Assembly (NCBI GenBank): GCA_009746045.1
Contig: RPFO01000076.1
Span: 1,302,114 to 1,366,113 of the forward strand
Source: Mesostigma viride
Taxonomy: Eukaryota > Streptophyta > Mesostigmatophyceae > Mesostigmatales > Mesostigmataceae
Direction: 5' to 3'
Length of the DNA: 64,000 nt
Part shown: piece by piece, positions 10,612 through 20,567 of the stretch
Position numbering within the stretch: position 1 is the first letter of the stretch
How the letters are laid out: each line of letters starts with the position of its first letter
Notes under the pieces: generated by a model
What the model was told of the DNA's origin: nothing
The model's input: only the letters and a program-made list of their open reading frames with translations
The model's database searches: none
Made by a program: the position numbers and the translations under genes

Positions 10612-11564
10612 ATGGCTTCAAACAACAATGCCGGCAAGGACAACAAGAAGGGGACTGCGCCGACCAGGCGCACCTCCCCACGCCTCTCGCCGGAGGGCTC
10701 GCCCTCCGCCACCGTGCGGGTGACGCCCAACGTCACCTTCAGCACGGTGGTTGCCGACAACCCAAGGCGTCGGACCCCGCAGGTGGGGGCCGGCGCCCGG
10801 GGGCAGGCGAGAGGGCGCACGTTTGCCGCTGGCGGCTCGTCCGCCATGGCACCCGGGGTGCAGGAACCCCGGGCACGTGACACCCCCGTCGCAGGTGGCG
10901 GGGGACGTGAACGTAGCGACTCCTCCGAGGAGGACGGGGAGGTGCCGCCCGCGAGGCCGCGGCCCTCGATTGAGCTGTCCTCTCAGACGCCTGCGACGTC
11001 TGGCAACTTGTCGGTGGGCCGCCAAATGGCCACTATGGACATTGATCGCTACGGCGAGCATGTCCCGTTGCCCGTAGAGTTCGGGCTTCAGCCCCACCAT
11101 CTCCCCCTCGGGGAAGATGACATTCCGGAGTTTATCTCCGTGACGGGCTGGGTTCTTCGTCAGCGGTTTCAGCTGACTTTTGACGAGCAGGTGACGTCGT
11201 TCGATGTTAATCGGGTTCATGCGATGATCCAGCGTCGCTTGCGGATGACGTTCAGTCTGATCCAGGTGGCGGTCTGGATGCGATGCTTCGCCACCAGGGC
11301 GAGGCAGAATCCGGGGACGGTGGATCAGTGGGCATCTGCGTAGCGTCAGCGAGAGGCGCTGCAGGTGGTGGCCAAGCGTGAGATCGAGCTGACCCCGTTG
11401 CCTCAGTGGCCCCAGGTCACGCCAGTTGGCTGGGGCAACGAGAGGCGCGAGGCGGCTGCGACGCCGCCTACGGCTGGGCGCGGGGCGGCAGGTGCCCCCA
11501 ACACACCAGCGGGTGGTGAGACCACCCAGGGCCCTCTGGCAGGGCAGCATTACGATTCGTTCAA
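10612..11564 (+). pseudogene. Copia-C gag, N-terminal part
   Basis: It starts MASNNNAGKDNKK 20 bases after the LTR. The first 120 residues are Pro/Arg/Gly/Ser-rich and disordered with an acidic SSEEDGE patch, followed by a helical section (FISVTGWVLRQRFQLTF, RRLRMTFSLIQVAVWMR). An in-frame TAG at 11341-11343 interrupts it; the same frame then stays open to the edge of element H. The missing remainder resumes at 37685. It is a structural protein by position. Confidence 0.75.
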
Positions 11565-12393
11565 GTGGCCCGCCGGAGCGGCTGTACAATTTTTCCCAGT
11601 GAGCGCGCTGCCAAGTGTACTTGTGGGCAAATTTTTAGGTGCCCCGTCACTTCGAGGTACTAAAAATTAGGCTACGGTACGAATTCAGCGAATTTCAGCG
11701 AATTTTCAGTCGAACCAAAGGAAGTGACGCCAACTACCAAAAAGTTTCCGTTACGAATTTTCAGCCCAACACTCGCGCAAAATGAAGTGACGGCAACTAC
11801 CAAAAAGTTTCCGTTACGAATTTTCACTCCCACACGTTTGCACAAGAGGAAGTGACGGCAACTACCAAAACGTTTCCGTTACGAATTTTCAGTCCCACAC
11901 TTCGCGCAAATTTTAGTAGGGCTGCACGCAAGCTACCTTTCAAAAGTTTGCGCTAGTATGGAACGCATTTCATTCGTCTGGAGGAACGCTGCCCGCCAAC
12001 TACCCCCGTTCAGAAAGTTCCGCCGAAATTTCCTTGAGAATTGGAAATCTGAACGTCCGCGCAAATTTTAGTAGGGCTGCACGCAAGCTACCTTTCAAAA
12101 TTTTGCGCAAGTATGGAACGCAATTCATTCGTCCGGAGGAATGCTGCTCGTCAACTGCCCCCGTTCAGAAAGTTGCGCCGAACTTTACTTGAGATTTGGA
12201 AATCTGAACGTGCGGTTGGAGTTTCGCGGGGAAACCCAAGTTCCCCAGTAATTCACCAATGACGCGCTTCGAACACTTGCCCGCTAAAACCTAAGCAGCC
12301 GCTCCTATTTTTGGCATACCTGGGTCACCTTAACTGTTATATGGAAATAAACTAACACCCATTTCACCGGAAGCAGCCGCTCCGGCTGGCCAC
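11565..12393. mobile_element. Element H: TTAA-type nonautonomous DNA transposon
   Basis: 829 bp with about 20-bp terminal inverted repeats: GTGGCCCGCCGGAGCGGCTG at the left, matched at the right end by its complement with one mismatch. TTAA follows the right end (12394-12397); TCAA precedes the left end (11561-11564), probably a mutated TTAA. It carries no gene; the interior is tandem repeats. It interrupts Copia-C gag. Confidence 0.75.
11690..12210. repeat. Tandem repeats inside element H
   Basis: About three units of roughly 62 bp (core GAAGTGACGGCAACTACCAA then GTTTCCGTTACGAATTTTCA) run to about 11905. Two units of about 150 bp, each starting near CGCGCAAATTTTAGTAGGGC, occupy 11908-12210. 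Units differ by a few bases. No coding potential. Confidence 0.85.
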
Positions 12394-12397
12394 TTAA

Positions 12398-12740
12398 CCC
12401 TTAGTCGGGAAACCACCCGACCTGTCGGGTGGTTTGACAAACGGTCGAATTTCGCGCCGCGCCGTGAGCGCCGCGCCACTTGTGACGGAGGACAGTTGTC
12501 GGTATTTCTTATTCCGGGGCCCAATGGCCGGCGCCGCGCCAGACTCGCCCGCCTTTGGGCTTTGGGCGTCTTGGAAGTTGGCTTTGGGCGTTTGCTCTTT
12601 TGGCAGATTTCTACACTGGTACTACGTAAAAAAGCACAGACTGGTGCGGCGTAACATTTTTAAACTTGGTAAAATTACCGCCGCACAGCCAGCCAGAACT
12701 GGACAAGGTGATGGCCGCAAGTAGTCGTTGCTGGGCTATC
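12398..12740 (+). repeat. Left terminal arm of element G
   Basis: It starts CCCTTAGTCGGGA. From about 12480 it matches the reverse complement of 34262-34555, including GGGCCCAATGGCCGGCGCC, a GCCCAAAGCC-type repeat and GCACAGACTGGTGC. The right arm holds extra sequence between the terminal 13 bp and this block, so the arms are unequal. Confidence 0.8.
12410..12435. other. Subterminal 12-bp hairpin of element G
   Basis: AAACCACCCGAC and its perfect complement are separated by two bases, just inside the left terminus. A single arm (CCGGGTGGTTTGAC) occurs at about 35469-35482 in the right arm. This could be a transposase-binding subterminal site. Confidence 0.6.
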
Positions 12741-13121
12741 GTATTTGTAGCATGGGGCGTTTCACCGAGTCTACGGTTAGCATGATGGGGAGGATTCCTA
12801 ACCTTCATTATGTGGGTTAAGTAGGGGTGCTCATAGTGGCCGGTTTCCCCCGCTTCCTTGTAAACCAGGCTCTGTGTCAAGATCACAGACGACCGGGTAA
12901 GTAGTTGTTCCAGTCTGTTCTAGTTTGTATGACGCCTGCTATTAGGCGTTCTTGTTATTGTCGTTCATCATCGCCGTGACCGTCGTGGCCAGCAGCGTGC
13001 TTTTTTTACATACCCGGATGGTGTCGACTTGTTTATTGATAGCGCATTGGTGAATATCGCTGCATGGAGGAATATCGGCTACAACCCGCGGGAAAGTGCT
13101 GGCTCCAATGTGCTTTTTGTA

Positions 13122-13199
13122 TGCAGGATGACGGCACTGCCAAGCCGGAGACGAATATGACGCTCGTTATAATGCCAGTCATTCAGACCGACTGCGCGA
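13122..13199 (+). pseudogene. Exon-like fragment in the left arm of G
   Basis: After a good acceptor (TTTTTGTATGCAG) comes a frame reading DDGTAKPET..LVIMP.IQTDCA, nearly the same as the minus-strand exon at 32128-32274 (DDCTAKPETLVIMPNVQTDCA). It runs straight into the 21-bp minisatellite. It is an inverted, broken copy of part of the transposase gene. Confidence 0.7.
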
Positions 13200-13622
13200 C
13201 TAGTTGTGGGATACACGTTCCTGGTTGTGGGATGTGTTCCTTGTTTTGGGATACTTGTTCCTGGTTGTGGGATGCACTTTCCTGGTTGTGGGATGTGTTC
13301 CTGGTTGTGGGATACTTGTTCCTGGTGGTGGGAAATTCGTTCGTGGTTGTGGGATACATGTTCCTGGTTGTGGGAAACACGTTCCTGGTTGTAGGATACT
13401 TGTTCCTGGTTGTGGGATACACGTTCCTAGTTGTGGGATAGTCGTTCCTGGTTGTGGGATGCACGTTCCTGGTTGTGGGATGCACGTTCCTGGTTGTAGG
13501 ATACTTGTTCTTGGTTGTGGGATACACGTTCCTAGTTCAGTTGTGGGATACTCGTTCCTGGTTGTGGGATGGGTTCCTGGTTGTGGGATAGTCGAGCCTA
13601 GTTGTGGGATGTGTTCCTGGTC
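13200..13622. repeat. 21-bp minisatellite
   Basis: About 20 imperfect copies of GTTCCTGGTTGTGGGATACAC. Because 21 is a multiple of three and the unit has no stop, several frames stay open on both strands; these are not genes. The same unit reappears at 16664-16822. Confidence 0.93.
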
Positions 13623-13628
13623 CAAATA

Positions 13629-14066
13629 TAAAGGGGCACGGGCATTAGCGATAGCAGAGGGGGCTGGGGAATAACGTTAGCAGAGGGGCACGGGCACTAA
13701 CGTTAGTGAAGGGGCACGGGCGCTAACGTTAGTGAAGGGGCACGGGCACTAACGTTAGCAGAGGGGGCTGGGCACTAACGTTAGTAAAGGAGCACGGGCA
13801 CTAACGTTAGCAGAGGGGCACGAGCACTAAAGTTTGTAAAGGGGCGCGGGCACTTACGTTAGCAGAGGGGGCTGGGGAATAACGTTAGTGAAGGGGCACG
13901 GGCACTAACGTTAGCAGAGGGGGGGGAGGGGGGGGGCACTAACGTTAATAAAGGAGCACGGGCACTAACGTTAGCAGAGGGGCACGAGCACTAAAGTTTG
14001 TAAAGGGGTGCGGGCACTAACGTTAGCAGAGGGGGCTGGGGAATAACGTTAGTGAAGGGGGGTGGG
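13629..14066. repeat. TAACGTTAG minisatellite, first block
   Basis: Units of about 28-33 bp with the form GGGGCACGGGCACTAACGTTAGCAGA, repeated about 15 times with alternating CAGAGG and TGAAGG ends. Each unit centres on the palindrome AACGTT. A further block of the same family lies at 14325-14902. Confidence 0.9.
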
Positions 14067-14093
14067 ACTCTCCCGTCTTGGACTGCCATGCAG

Positions 14094-14189
14094 GACAAGA
14101 CACGGCGGAAGAAGATTGTCAAGGCGCACACGCCCGACCCTGTGGGCAAGCCCCCTCCCCCCAAGCGGAGGAGGCGTTTTGATGAGTAG
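14094..14189 (+). CDS. Short basic C-terminal exon candidate
   Basis: Preceded by an acceptor-like GACTGCCATGCAG, the frame reads DKTRRKKIVKAHTPDPVGK.., then a Pro run and KRRRRFDE and a TAG. The Lys/Arg clusters look like a nuclear-localisation signal. It lies between two minisatellite blocks in the left arm of G. I do not recognise it, and no matching upstream exon is identified. Confidence 0.3.
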   Translation, partial: DKTRRKKIVKAHTPDPVGKPPPPKRRRRFDE

Positions 14190-14246
14190 TGTAGTTAGTA
14201 TTTTCTAGATAGCTTAGAGTTAGGATAGTTCGATCAGGCGGCTTCC

Positions 14247-14320
14247 TCCACCCCATCCATCACGGAATATGTGCTACATGATCTCCCCACGGAGGCATGT
14301 TATAATTTAATTTAATTTAA
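14247..14320 (+). repeat. Block shared in inverted orientation with 28585-28670
   Basis: CTACATGATCTCCCCACGGA and the following AT-rich TTTAATTTAATTTAA match the reverse complement of 28585-28670. This is the innermost of three collinear inverted blocks linking the left and right arms of element G. Confidence 0.8.
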
Positions 14321-14324
14321 TTTT

Positions 14325-14902
14325 TTAAGGGGGGTGGGCATTAACGATAACAGGGGGGGAGGGCACTTACGTTAGCAGAGGGGGCTGTGGACTAACGTTA
14401 GTAAATTAATTTATTAATTAATAGACACGTGACTGCGTCACGTGAGCATAAGTCCTCAGTGGGAGGGGAACATGGGATGGAATGGATGGTGTAAGCTATC
14501 TAGGTCCTAGTTACAGGGGTGTGGGCACCGCGGCCCGAATCGCTATGAATGCCATACTTGGTCACACGCGGAGCCCCCACAGGCTTGGGGGTGGTAGATC
14601 CTTCATCACTACTTGCCATCTATCCTTGCGTACCATCTGCCTCCATATTACAGACAAACCAGGAGGCTGCCCGGGGCCGTTAGTAAAGGGGGGAGGGAAT
14701 TAACGATAGTAGAGGGGGGAGGGGCACGTACTTACGTTAGCAGACGGGTGTGGGACCTTACGTTAACAGAGGGTGTGTGGGAATTAACGTTAGCCGAGGG
14801 GGTGGGCACTAACGTTAGCAGAGGGGTGTGGAAACTAACGTTAGAAGAGGGGTGTGGAAACTAACGTTAGCAGAGGGGGTGTGGGAATTAACGTTAGGGC
14901 CG
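14325..14902. repeat. TAACGTTAG minisatellite, second block, interrupted
   Basis: Copies at 14325-14403 and 14683-14902 of the unit seen at 13629-14066. Between them, 14404-14682 holds AT-rich sequence, a CACGTGACTGCGTCACGTG inverted repeat and otherwise nothing recognisable. Confidence 0.85.
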
Positions 14903-14904
14903 CG

Positions 14905-16663
14905 CACTGCCGGCAGTTACCACTCCCTGTGATGATTGCATGGCTGGCTTGTGGGTTCTTGCATGGGGTAGCACTGCCGGCAGTTACCACTCCTTGATGA
15001 CTGCATGTCCCCGGCTTGTGTGTTCTTGCATGGGGTGGCACTGCCGGCAGTTACCACTCCTTGTGATGACTGCATGTCCCCTTTATGCAAGGATGGCTTG
15101 TGGGGTCTTGCATGGCGTGGCACTGCCGGCAGTTACCACTCCTTGTGATGACTGCATGTCCCCTTTATGCAAGGACGGCTTGTAGGGTCTTGCATGGCGT
15201 GGAACTGCCGGCAGTTACCGCTCCTTGTGATGACTGCATGTCCCCTTGACGCAAGGATGGCTTGTGGGGTCTTGCATGGCGTGGCACTGCCGGCAGTTAC
15301 CACTCCTTGTGATGACTGCATGTCCCCGGCTTGTGTCTTCTTGCATGGGGTGGCACTGCCGGCAGTTACCACTCCTTGTGATGACTGCATGTCCCCTTTA
15401 TGCAAGGATGGCTTGTGGGGTCTTGCATGGGGTGGCACTGCCGGCAGTTACCGCTCCTTGTGATGACTGCATGTCCCCTTGACGCAAGGATGGCTTGTGG
15501 GGTCTTGCATGGCGTGGCACTGCCGGCAGTTACCACTCCTTGTGATGACTGCATGACAGTCCCCGGCTTGTGTCTTCTTGCATGGGGTGGCACTGCCGGC
15601 AGTTACCACTCCTTGTGATGACTGCATGTCCCCTTTATGCAAGGATGGCTTGTGGGGTCTTGCATGGGGTGGCACTGCCGGCAGTTACCACTCCTTGTGA
15701 TGACTGCATGTCCCCTTGACGCAAGGATGGCTTGTGGGGTCTTGCATGGCGTGGCACTGCCGGCAGTTACCACTCCTTGTGATGACTGCATGTCACCTTT
15801 ATGCAAGGACGGCTTGTGGGGTCTTGCATGGCGTGGAACTGCCGGCAGTTACCGCTCCTTGTGATGACTGCATGTCCCCTTGACCCAAGGATGGCTTGTG
15901 CATGGGTTCTTGCATGGGGTGGCAATGCCGGCAGTTACCACTCCTTGTGATGACTGCTTGTCCCCTTTATGCAAGGATGGCTTGTGGGGTCTTGCATGGG
16001 GTGGCACTGCCGGCAGTTACCACTCCTTGTGATGACTGCATGTCCCCTTGACGCAAGGATGGCTTGTGGGGTCTTGCATGGCGTGGAACTGCCGGCAGTT
16101 ACCACTCCTTGTGATGACTGCATGTCCCCTTGACCCAAGGATGGCTTGTGGGGTCTTGCATGGCCGGGGTGGCACTGCCGGCAGTTACCACTCCTTGTGA
16201 TGACTGCATGTCCCCTTTATGCAAGGACGGCTTGTAGGGTCTTGCATGGCGTGGAACTGCCGGCAGTTACCGCTCCTTGTGATGACTGCATGTCCCCTTG
16301 ACGCAAGGATGGCTTGTGGGGTCTTGCATGGCGTGGAACTGCCGGCAGTTACCGCTCCTTGTGATGACTGCATGTCCCCTTGACGCAAGGATGGCTTGTG
16401 GGGTCTTGCATGGCGTGGCACTGCCGGCAGTTACCACTCCTTGTGATGACTGCATGTCCCCGGCTTGTGTCTTCTTGCATGGGGTGGCACTGCCGGCAGT
16501 TACCACTCCTTGTGATGACTGCATGTCCCCTTTATGCAAGGACGGCTTGTAGGGTCTTGCATGGCGTGGCACTGCCGGCAGTTACCGCTCCTTGTGATGA
16601 CTGCATGTCCCCTTGACGCAAGGATGGCTTGTGGGGTCTTGCATGGGGTGGCACTGCCGGCAG
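14905..16663. repeat. 82-bp satellite array with CTGCCGGCAG core
   Basis: I count 23 copies of the perfect palindrome CTGCCGGCAG (one variant). Units are about 60-85 bp. A common skeleton (GTTACCACTCCTTGTGATGA, CTGCATGTCCCC, CTTGCATGG) alternates between a long insert (GACGCAAGGATGGCTTGTGG or TTTATGCAAGGA) and a short one (GGCTTGTGTCTT). The long and short types are interspersed, as in a higher-order array. The array is plugged into the 21-bp minisatellite family at its right edge. Confidence 0.95.
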
Positions 16664-16822
16664 AGGATACTTGTTCCTGGTTGTGGGATACACGTTCCTA
16701 GTTGTGGGATAGTCGTTCCTGGTTATGTGATACTTGTTCCTGGTGGTGGGAAACACGTTCCTGGTTGTGGGATACTCGTTCCTGGTTGTGGGATGCACGT
16801 TCCTGGTTGTGGGGTACTTGTT
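16664..16822. repeat. 21-bp minisatellite, second block
   Basis: About seven copies of the GTTCCTGGTTGTGGGATAC unit, the family at 13200-13622. It joins directly to a truncated unit of the 82-bp satellite (CTGCCGGCAG then AGGATACTTG). Confidence 0.9.
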
Positions 16823-17019
16823 CCTTCATTTCATGTTCGCCGTTATTCCTCCACGCACATCAAGATAGCTATTAAATATTCCCTTGTACATCTAATGATG
16901 CTACGTCTTGGCTATGCTCACATTACTTGCCCACGCTCCTTGTTATGATAAGCTCACATGGGTCTCATTGCACCCACATATCTTGCAGGATCGTTTAGCG
17001 TGTCCGATTGCAGCTGTGG

Positions 17020-17207
17020 CATTAATTAATTAATTAATTAGACTCGTGCTCCCGTTTGGGAGTCACGCAGCTGTGGCATGCCTCTAGCATGAAGGAGAAA
17101 GGGGGTCTATGACCTTCCTTCCTGTTGTGCAAACAAAGGGATGAAAGGCAGTTCGGGCTCCGTGACTCCCCAACGGGAGCACGAGTCTAATTAGTTAATT
17201 AATTAAT
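17020..17207. repeat. MITE-like inverted repeat
   Basis: TTAATTAGACTCGTGCTCCC with GTTTGGGAGTCACG at the left is mirrored by CGTGACTCCCCAACGGGAGC with ACGAGTCTAATTAGTTAA at the right, around about 85 bp. The ends run into (TTAA)n, so the exact target site is unclear. Confidence 0.75.
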
Positions 17208-18641
17208 TACCTACCTACCTGACCTACCTATCAAGTTCTAACTAGCTCACTAGCTCACTAACTGACTAACTATTTTAACTAAGTAAGTACTAACTAACTA
17301 CTAACTAAACAACCCCCGTTGCTCTGCCGAACTAAGTAGATGCCCTTCGATTAAAACGCACAAATCGTGAATGATGCAAGCTACCGTGCCGACGCACAAT
17401 TGATTCTTGCCCCCCTACGCGTCTAAATCTTGTATTGTTGTCAGTAAGCGCTCAACGTGCATGGGGCTAGCTGCCCAAATATGAGATTCCACGGACAACA
17501 CCGAAAATGAGAAACCACAGTAGCTACCAGCAAGTTACGAACACAGGACCTCCCTAAATCTAGTATCAAGTAACGTTATTTCCCCGTTTCGACGAACTTG
17601 GTCCATTCACAGGTCCATTCACATTTATAGCGGTGAATTAATTGTCACACCTTGCTCAGGCAAAGTGCACCAAGTCCTAAAGCATGTCTCCCCATGTCAT
17701 TCACTTAAATAAGGAAGGGAAATGTAAAGCCATGCAACGTGAAGCCGTATGAAAGGGCATAACCACCCAAATAATCAAGTTGGTACGTATAGTGTCAACC
17801 ATGCGTGTCAGCCGTGCGTCGGTGTCTTCCGAAAACTATACAGCATATCAAGGAGACAACCATATAGTCATGCTTGATCAACCACCGCAAATTGAAACGC
17901 AAATTGAAAAATAATGTATCACAGGCTCAACCGGAACTCCCGATCAACACGTCAGTACCACCCTCTGTAGGCAAGTCCATATCGAACGGACGTAACACCA
18001 CTGAGAGACGGCGTATATAACTAACAAATGATAACCTGCCCCCCCCGCCCCCAACAGGTAGGGAGCCCCTTGCAGCAGTAGAGAGGACCACGATAAAAAC
18101 AAAGTAAGATAGCGGGTAATCATGAAGTAGACCTACGCATCCCATGACTATGCCACCACCAATTAGCTCCCCATTACGCAGTGAGAGTTACATCATCTGG
18201 TGGGATTCGACCGACTAGCCAATCGGTGCAGGGGCTTACCACCTCCATCAATTGAGCCACCTCCCCCCAATGGTGGTTCCCCTGACTGCCTGGAGGACGG
18301 GCTTGCCGGGGCGGACGGCATCCAAGGCAGGACTCCCACCACGAACAATTACACTCCCACTTGGTAGTGAGTAGGCCAACTAATGATAACACACACAAAG
18401 GATGCACACTACATACCGGAGCACCCTCACAGGCGTGCGCAGGGCGGGTCTACAACCCTCTACCCTACACTCCATCGCTGTGCAAGTTGCCACGTTTTTC
18501 TCAATAAAAGCTCCATAGAGGCCCTTTAGTGCTGGACATCTGTACCGGTATCGTTAATGGGTTAACACAACCGCGAGCAACTCTTCTTCAGCACTTGAGC
18601 CACAGGAGGATGTCGCACAGGTCGCGCTCGTTCGTCCCACG
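17208..18641. other. Noncoding stretch of element G
   Basis: 17208-17310 is a simple repeat of CTAC/ACTA/AACT tetramers. The rest has no credible gene; short open frames on the minus strand at 17927-18145 and 18174-18407 are low-complexity or overlap the tRNA-like sequence. It would be the 3' flank of the transposase gene. Confidence 0.6.
18195..18268 (-). other. tRNA-like pol III promoter (SINE candidate)
   Basis: On the minus strand TGGCTCAATTGATGG (18258-18244) resembles a pol III A box and GGTCGAATCCC (18212-18202) a B box, spaced about 45 nt. Full tRNA folding is not evident, so a tRNA-derived SINE head is more likely than a tRNA gene. Confidence 0.4.
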
Positions 18642-18697
18642 TCAGGTGTGGCGGTGTCTTCCCGGTATACCTGCTCCTTCTACCTCTAGGTCACGGC
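18642..18697 (-). CDS. Transposase gene, predicted last exon
   Basis: Acceptor GTATGCATGCAG precedes a frame that, with one base from the previous exon, reads GRDLEVEGAGIPGRHRHT and a TGA at 18642-18644. The phase fits the preceding exon. The start resembles the two duplicated 81-nt exons upstream. Prediction from splice signals only. Confidence 0.45.
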
Positions 18698-19060
18698 CTG
18701 CATGCATACAAAGGAAGACAAGAAGATATTATCGGACTTGGGAAGATGCCAAACACGCCCCTGGTAATAAACCCGCATTCTGCTAGGCGTATGTGTGTGC
18801 CATTCTTGACTTAGGTAAATTAACAAAAAAAAGTATACCGATCGACATCATGTGTGGGTGCATGGTCATGTGTATTGGACAATTTGTGTGTGATTTCCTG
18901 TGAGCAAAAATATATGGCCATGTACAAAAAAGCAATCCGGCATGTAGTTCAGGTAGAGAACAACTTACAAAAACTTAAATGATACTACAATCAAATGCGA
19001 GCAAATCAACAACATTGTTAGGTTGTTATTCATGTGTATAAAACATACATCACGATTCAC

Positions 19061-19141
19061 CTGTCAAGTCATCAATGCAGGTCCGGGCATCTTCCCGAAC
19101 ACCAAGAGAGGAGCTTTGACCTCCCACCATGACGTCAGGGT
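19061..19141 (-). CDS. Transposase gene, predicted 81-nt exon (copy 2)
   Basis: Bounded by GAATGCATGCAG and GTGAATC. It reads PDVMVGGQSSSLGVREDART.. with phase 1 at both ends. It is the same length and phase as the exon at 19493-19573 and similar at the start (P-x-x-M-x-G-G), so it looks like a tandem exon duplication. Confidence 0.5.
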
Positions 19142-19492
19142 CTGCATGCATTCACAAAAAGACATTTATTTCCAAGGTTTTTATGTAAATTAGTTTAATA
19201 CAGTAGTACATTCCTCAAAACCCGGCCTCTCCGCCAAGTTATAGATTTACTACCTCGCTTTCTCAAAGCTGGCCTATCTCACGTTACCATAAATAGGTCC
19301 CAAGCGATCCCGAGCGTCATGTGAGCAAAACCATGTGGTAAAGACTTAAGGCGCATGTGTGTGTCGATGTCATTGCTTAATTAACAAGTGGGTATGTGTT
19401 TATCTTCACAGCAAGTAAATGTATGCGTGTTTGTTTTAAAACGCATATGGCATGTCGTCAGCGATCCCACAAGCCTGGGGCAAGATTCTCAC

Positions 19493-19573
19493 CTGTTAAG
19501 TTAACGCTCTCTCTGGTATCAGGCATTCCACCCCCTGCAGGAGTGCTTGGGCCTCCCTCCATGGTGTTAGGGA
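19493..19573 (-). CDS. Transposase gene, predicted 81-nt exon (copy 1)
   Basis: Bounded by TTGTGCATGCAG and GTGAGAATC. It reads PNTMEGGPSTPAGGGMPD..., phase 1 at both ends, and joins in frame to the exon at 19723-20050 (AATG plus TC gives Val). Gly/Pro/Ser-rich, probably a flexible tail. Confidence 0.5.
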
Positions 19574-19722
19574 CTGCATGCACAAAAAAAAAAAAACAAT
19601 GGCATTGTCAACTTTGTTGTGATGTACTTGTTAGGGTAAACCGCAATCAATACAACATGCACATGCTCATATTGACTTCATCATTACAATCTAGAGCGGC
19701 TTATTTAAGTTGTATGGCTCAC

Positions 19723-20050
19723 CATTCATCGGTTGTCGTGGTAAATTCTCTGAGAGCTTCTGTCGAAACCCAGCCCTCCGTTTGGAAGGTGCATTGGAGG
19801 CAGCATGGGTTGACGTCAGCTCCGGCATGTCCACTTCGTCCTTCTTCCGTTTGGCACTGCCTTTGTTGCATGCTCGCAAAACCACAGGGTCTTGTTGAAT
19901 CGGCTTAGAGCCCGCTCTTCCCGAAAATTCATTTCCTTCGGCAATAGGCACAACTGTGCTCTCAGTCAAGATCCTACAACTTTCTACACAAGACGCTAAC
20001 AAAACTTTTGCGGCCGTTTCCTTGGCAGTAAAGGAAGCCATCCTCCATGC
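19723..20050 (-). CDS. Transposase gene, predicted basic C-terminal exon
   Basis: Acceptor CTGAACCGCAG and donor ATG-GTGAGC. In phase with the preceding exon (20240) it reads AWRMASFTAKETAAKVLLASC..., then a basic stretch SAKRKKDEVDMPEL and SKRRAGFRQK that looks like a bipartite nuclear signal. If not spliced it would stop at 19691-19693. Confidence 0.55.
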
Positions 20051-20239
20051 CTGCGGTTCAGGAGTAAAGTGGAACGACATATGCATTGTAGTACATTGTG
20101 GACAACATGCAGGCAATCACATTCAAGCGGATGTCAACGTGAGTTAAGTAATCTCTCCCCCCACACACAAAAAGATTGCAGGCCAGGTACCAAATCTGTG
20201 CACATCTAGTCTTTGGCAAAAAGAATGCAGCATATTTAC

Positions 20240-20567
20240 CTGCATGGCTCCGTCAAATGCATTCAATAGTCGCATTTCCAGCTCCTTGTCGTTGGGTTCA
20301 GCTGGCAGTGAGTCATCTTCATGCGGAAAGCGATCACCCTCCTCGTCAGGTAAGGGCTCCATGTCGTTGACGTCCATGACGTGACCGTCATCGTGCCGAT
20401 CTGTGGGATACTTGGACATTTCTTCCTTGACAAATTCCAACTCATCAACAAACACTTGGAAAACTTTCCCACGAGGAACACCAAATGTGGCGCGTCTGCA
20501 CAATAATACATCCAAGTTCTCCTGAGTGCACACATTGTGGAAAAGCAATGATGCAATAAAATGGCAA
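20240..20567 (-). CDS. Transposase gene, 3' part of the main exon, displaced by the DIRS insertion
   Basis: The minus strand starts with LFHNVCTQENLDVLLCRRA, repeated at 25803-25874 because the DIRS insertion duplicated 72 bp. It continues TFGVPRGKVFQVFVDELEFV and an acidic region (DEEGDRFPHEDD), ending AFDGAMQ before a consensus donor GTAAAT at 20239. The text after the SWIM finger matches the general layout of FAR1/MULE-type proteins. Confidence 0.7.
20496..20567. repeat. 72-bp target duplication, left copy
   Basis: CTGCACAATAATACATCCAA to ATGCAATAAAATGGCAA, the same 72 bp as 25803-25874. It flanks the DIRS element and is coding sequence of the transposase exon. Confidence 0.9.

Noticed and set aside
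10293-10883. Minus-strand open frames over the Copia-C LTR and gag (also 52214-52978)
   Set aside because: Antisense of the LTR and of a GC-rich disordered gag region; the second merges LTR antisense with the Copia-I relic.
13183-13674. Overlapping open frames on both strands in the 21-bp minisatellite
   Set aside because: The unit length is a multiple of three and lacks stops, so several frames stay open by construction.
13629-16663. CRISPR-like array of regularly spaced repeats
   Set aside because: No unique spacers between identical repeats, units are contiguous satellites, and the context is eukaryotic.
14841-16798. Many 65-100 residue frames with Met/Thr/Ala-Cys-Pro repeats
   Set aside because: Translations of the 82-bp satellite; no start context, no non-repeat part.
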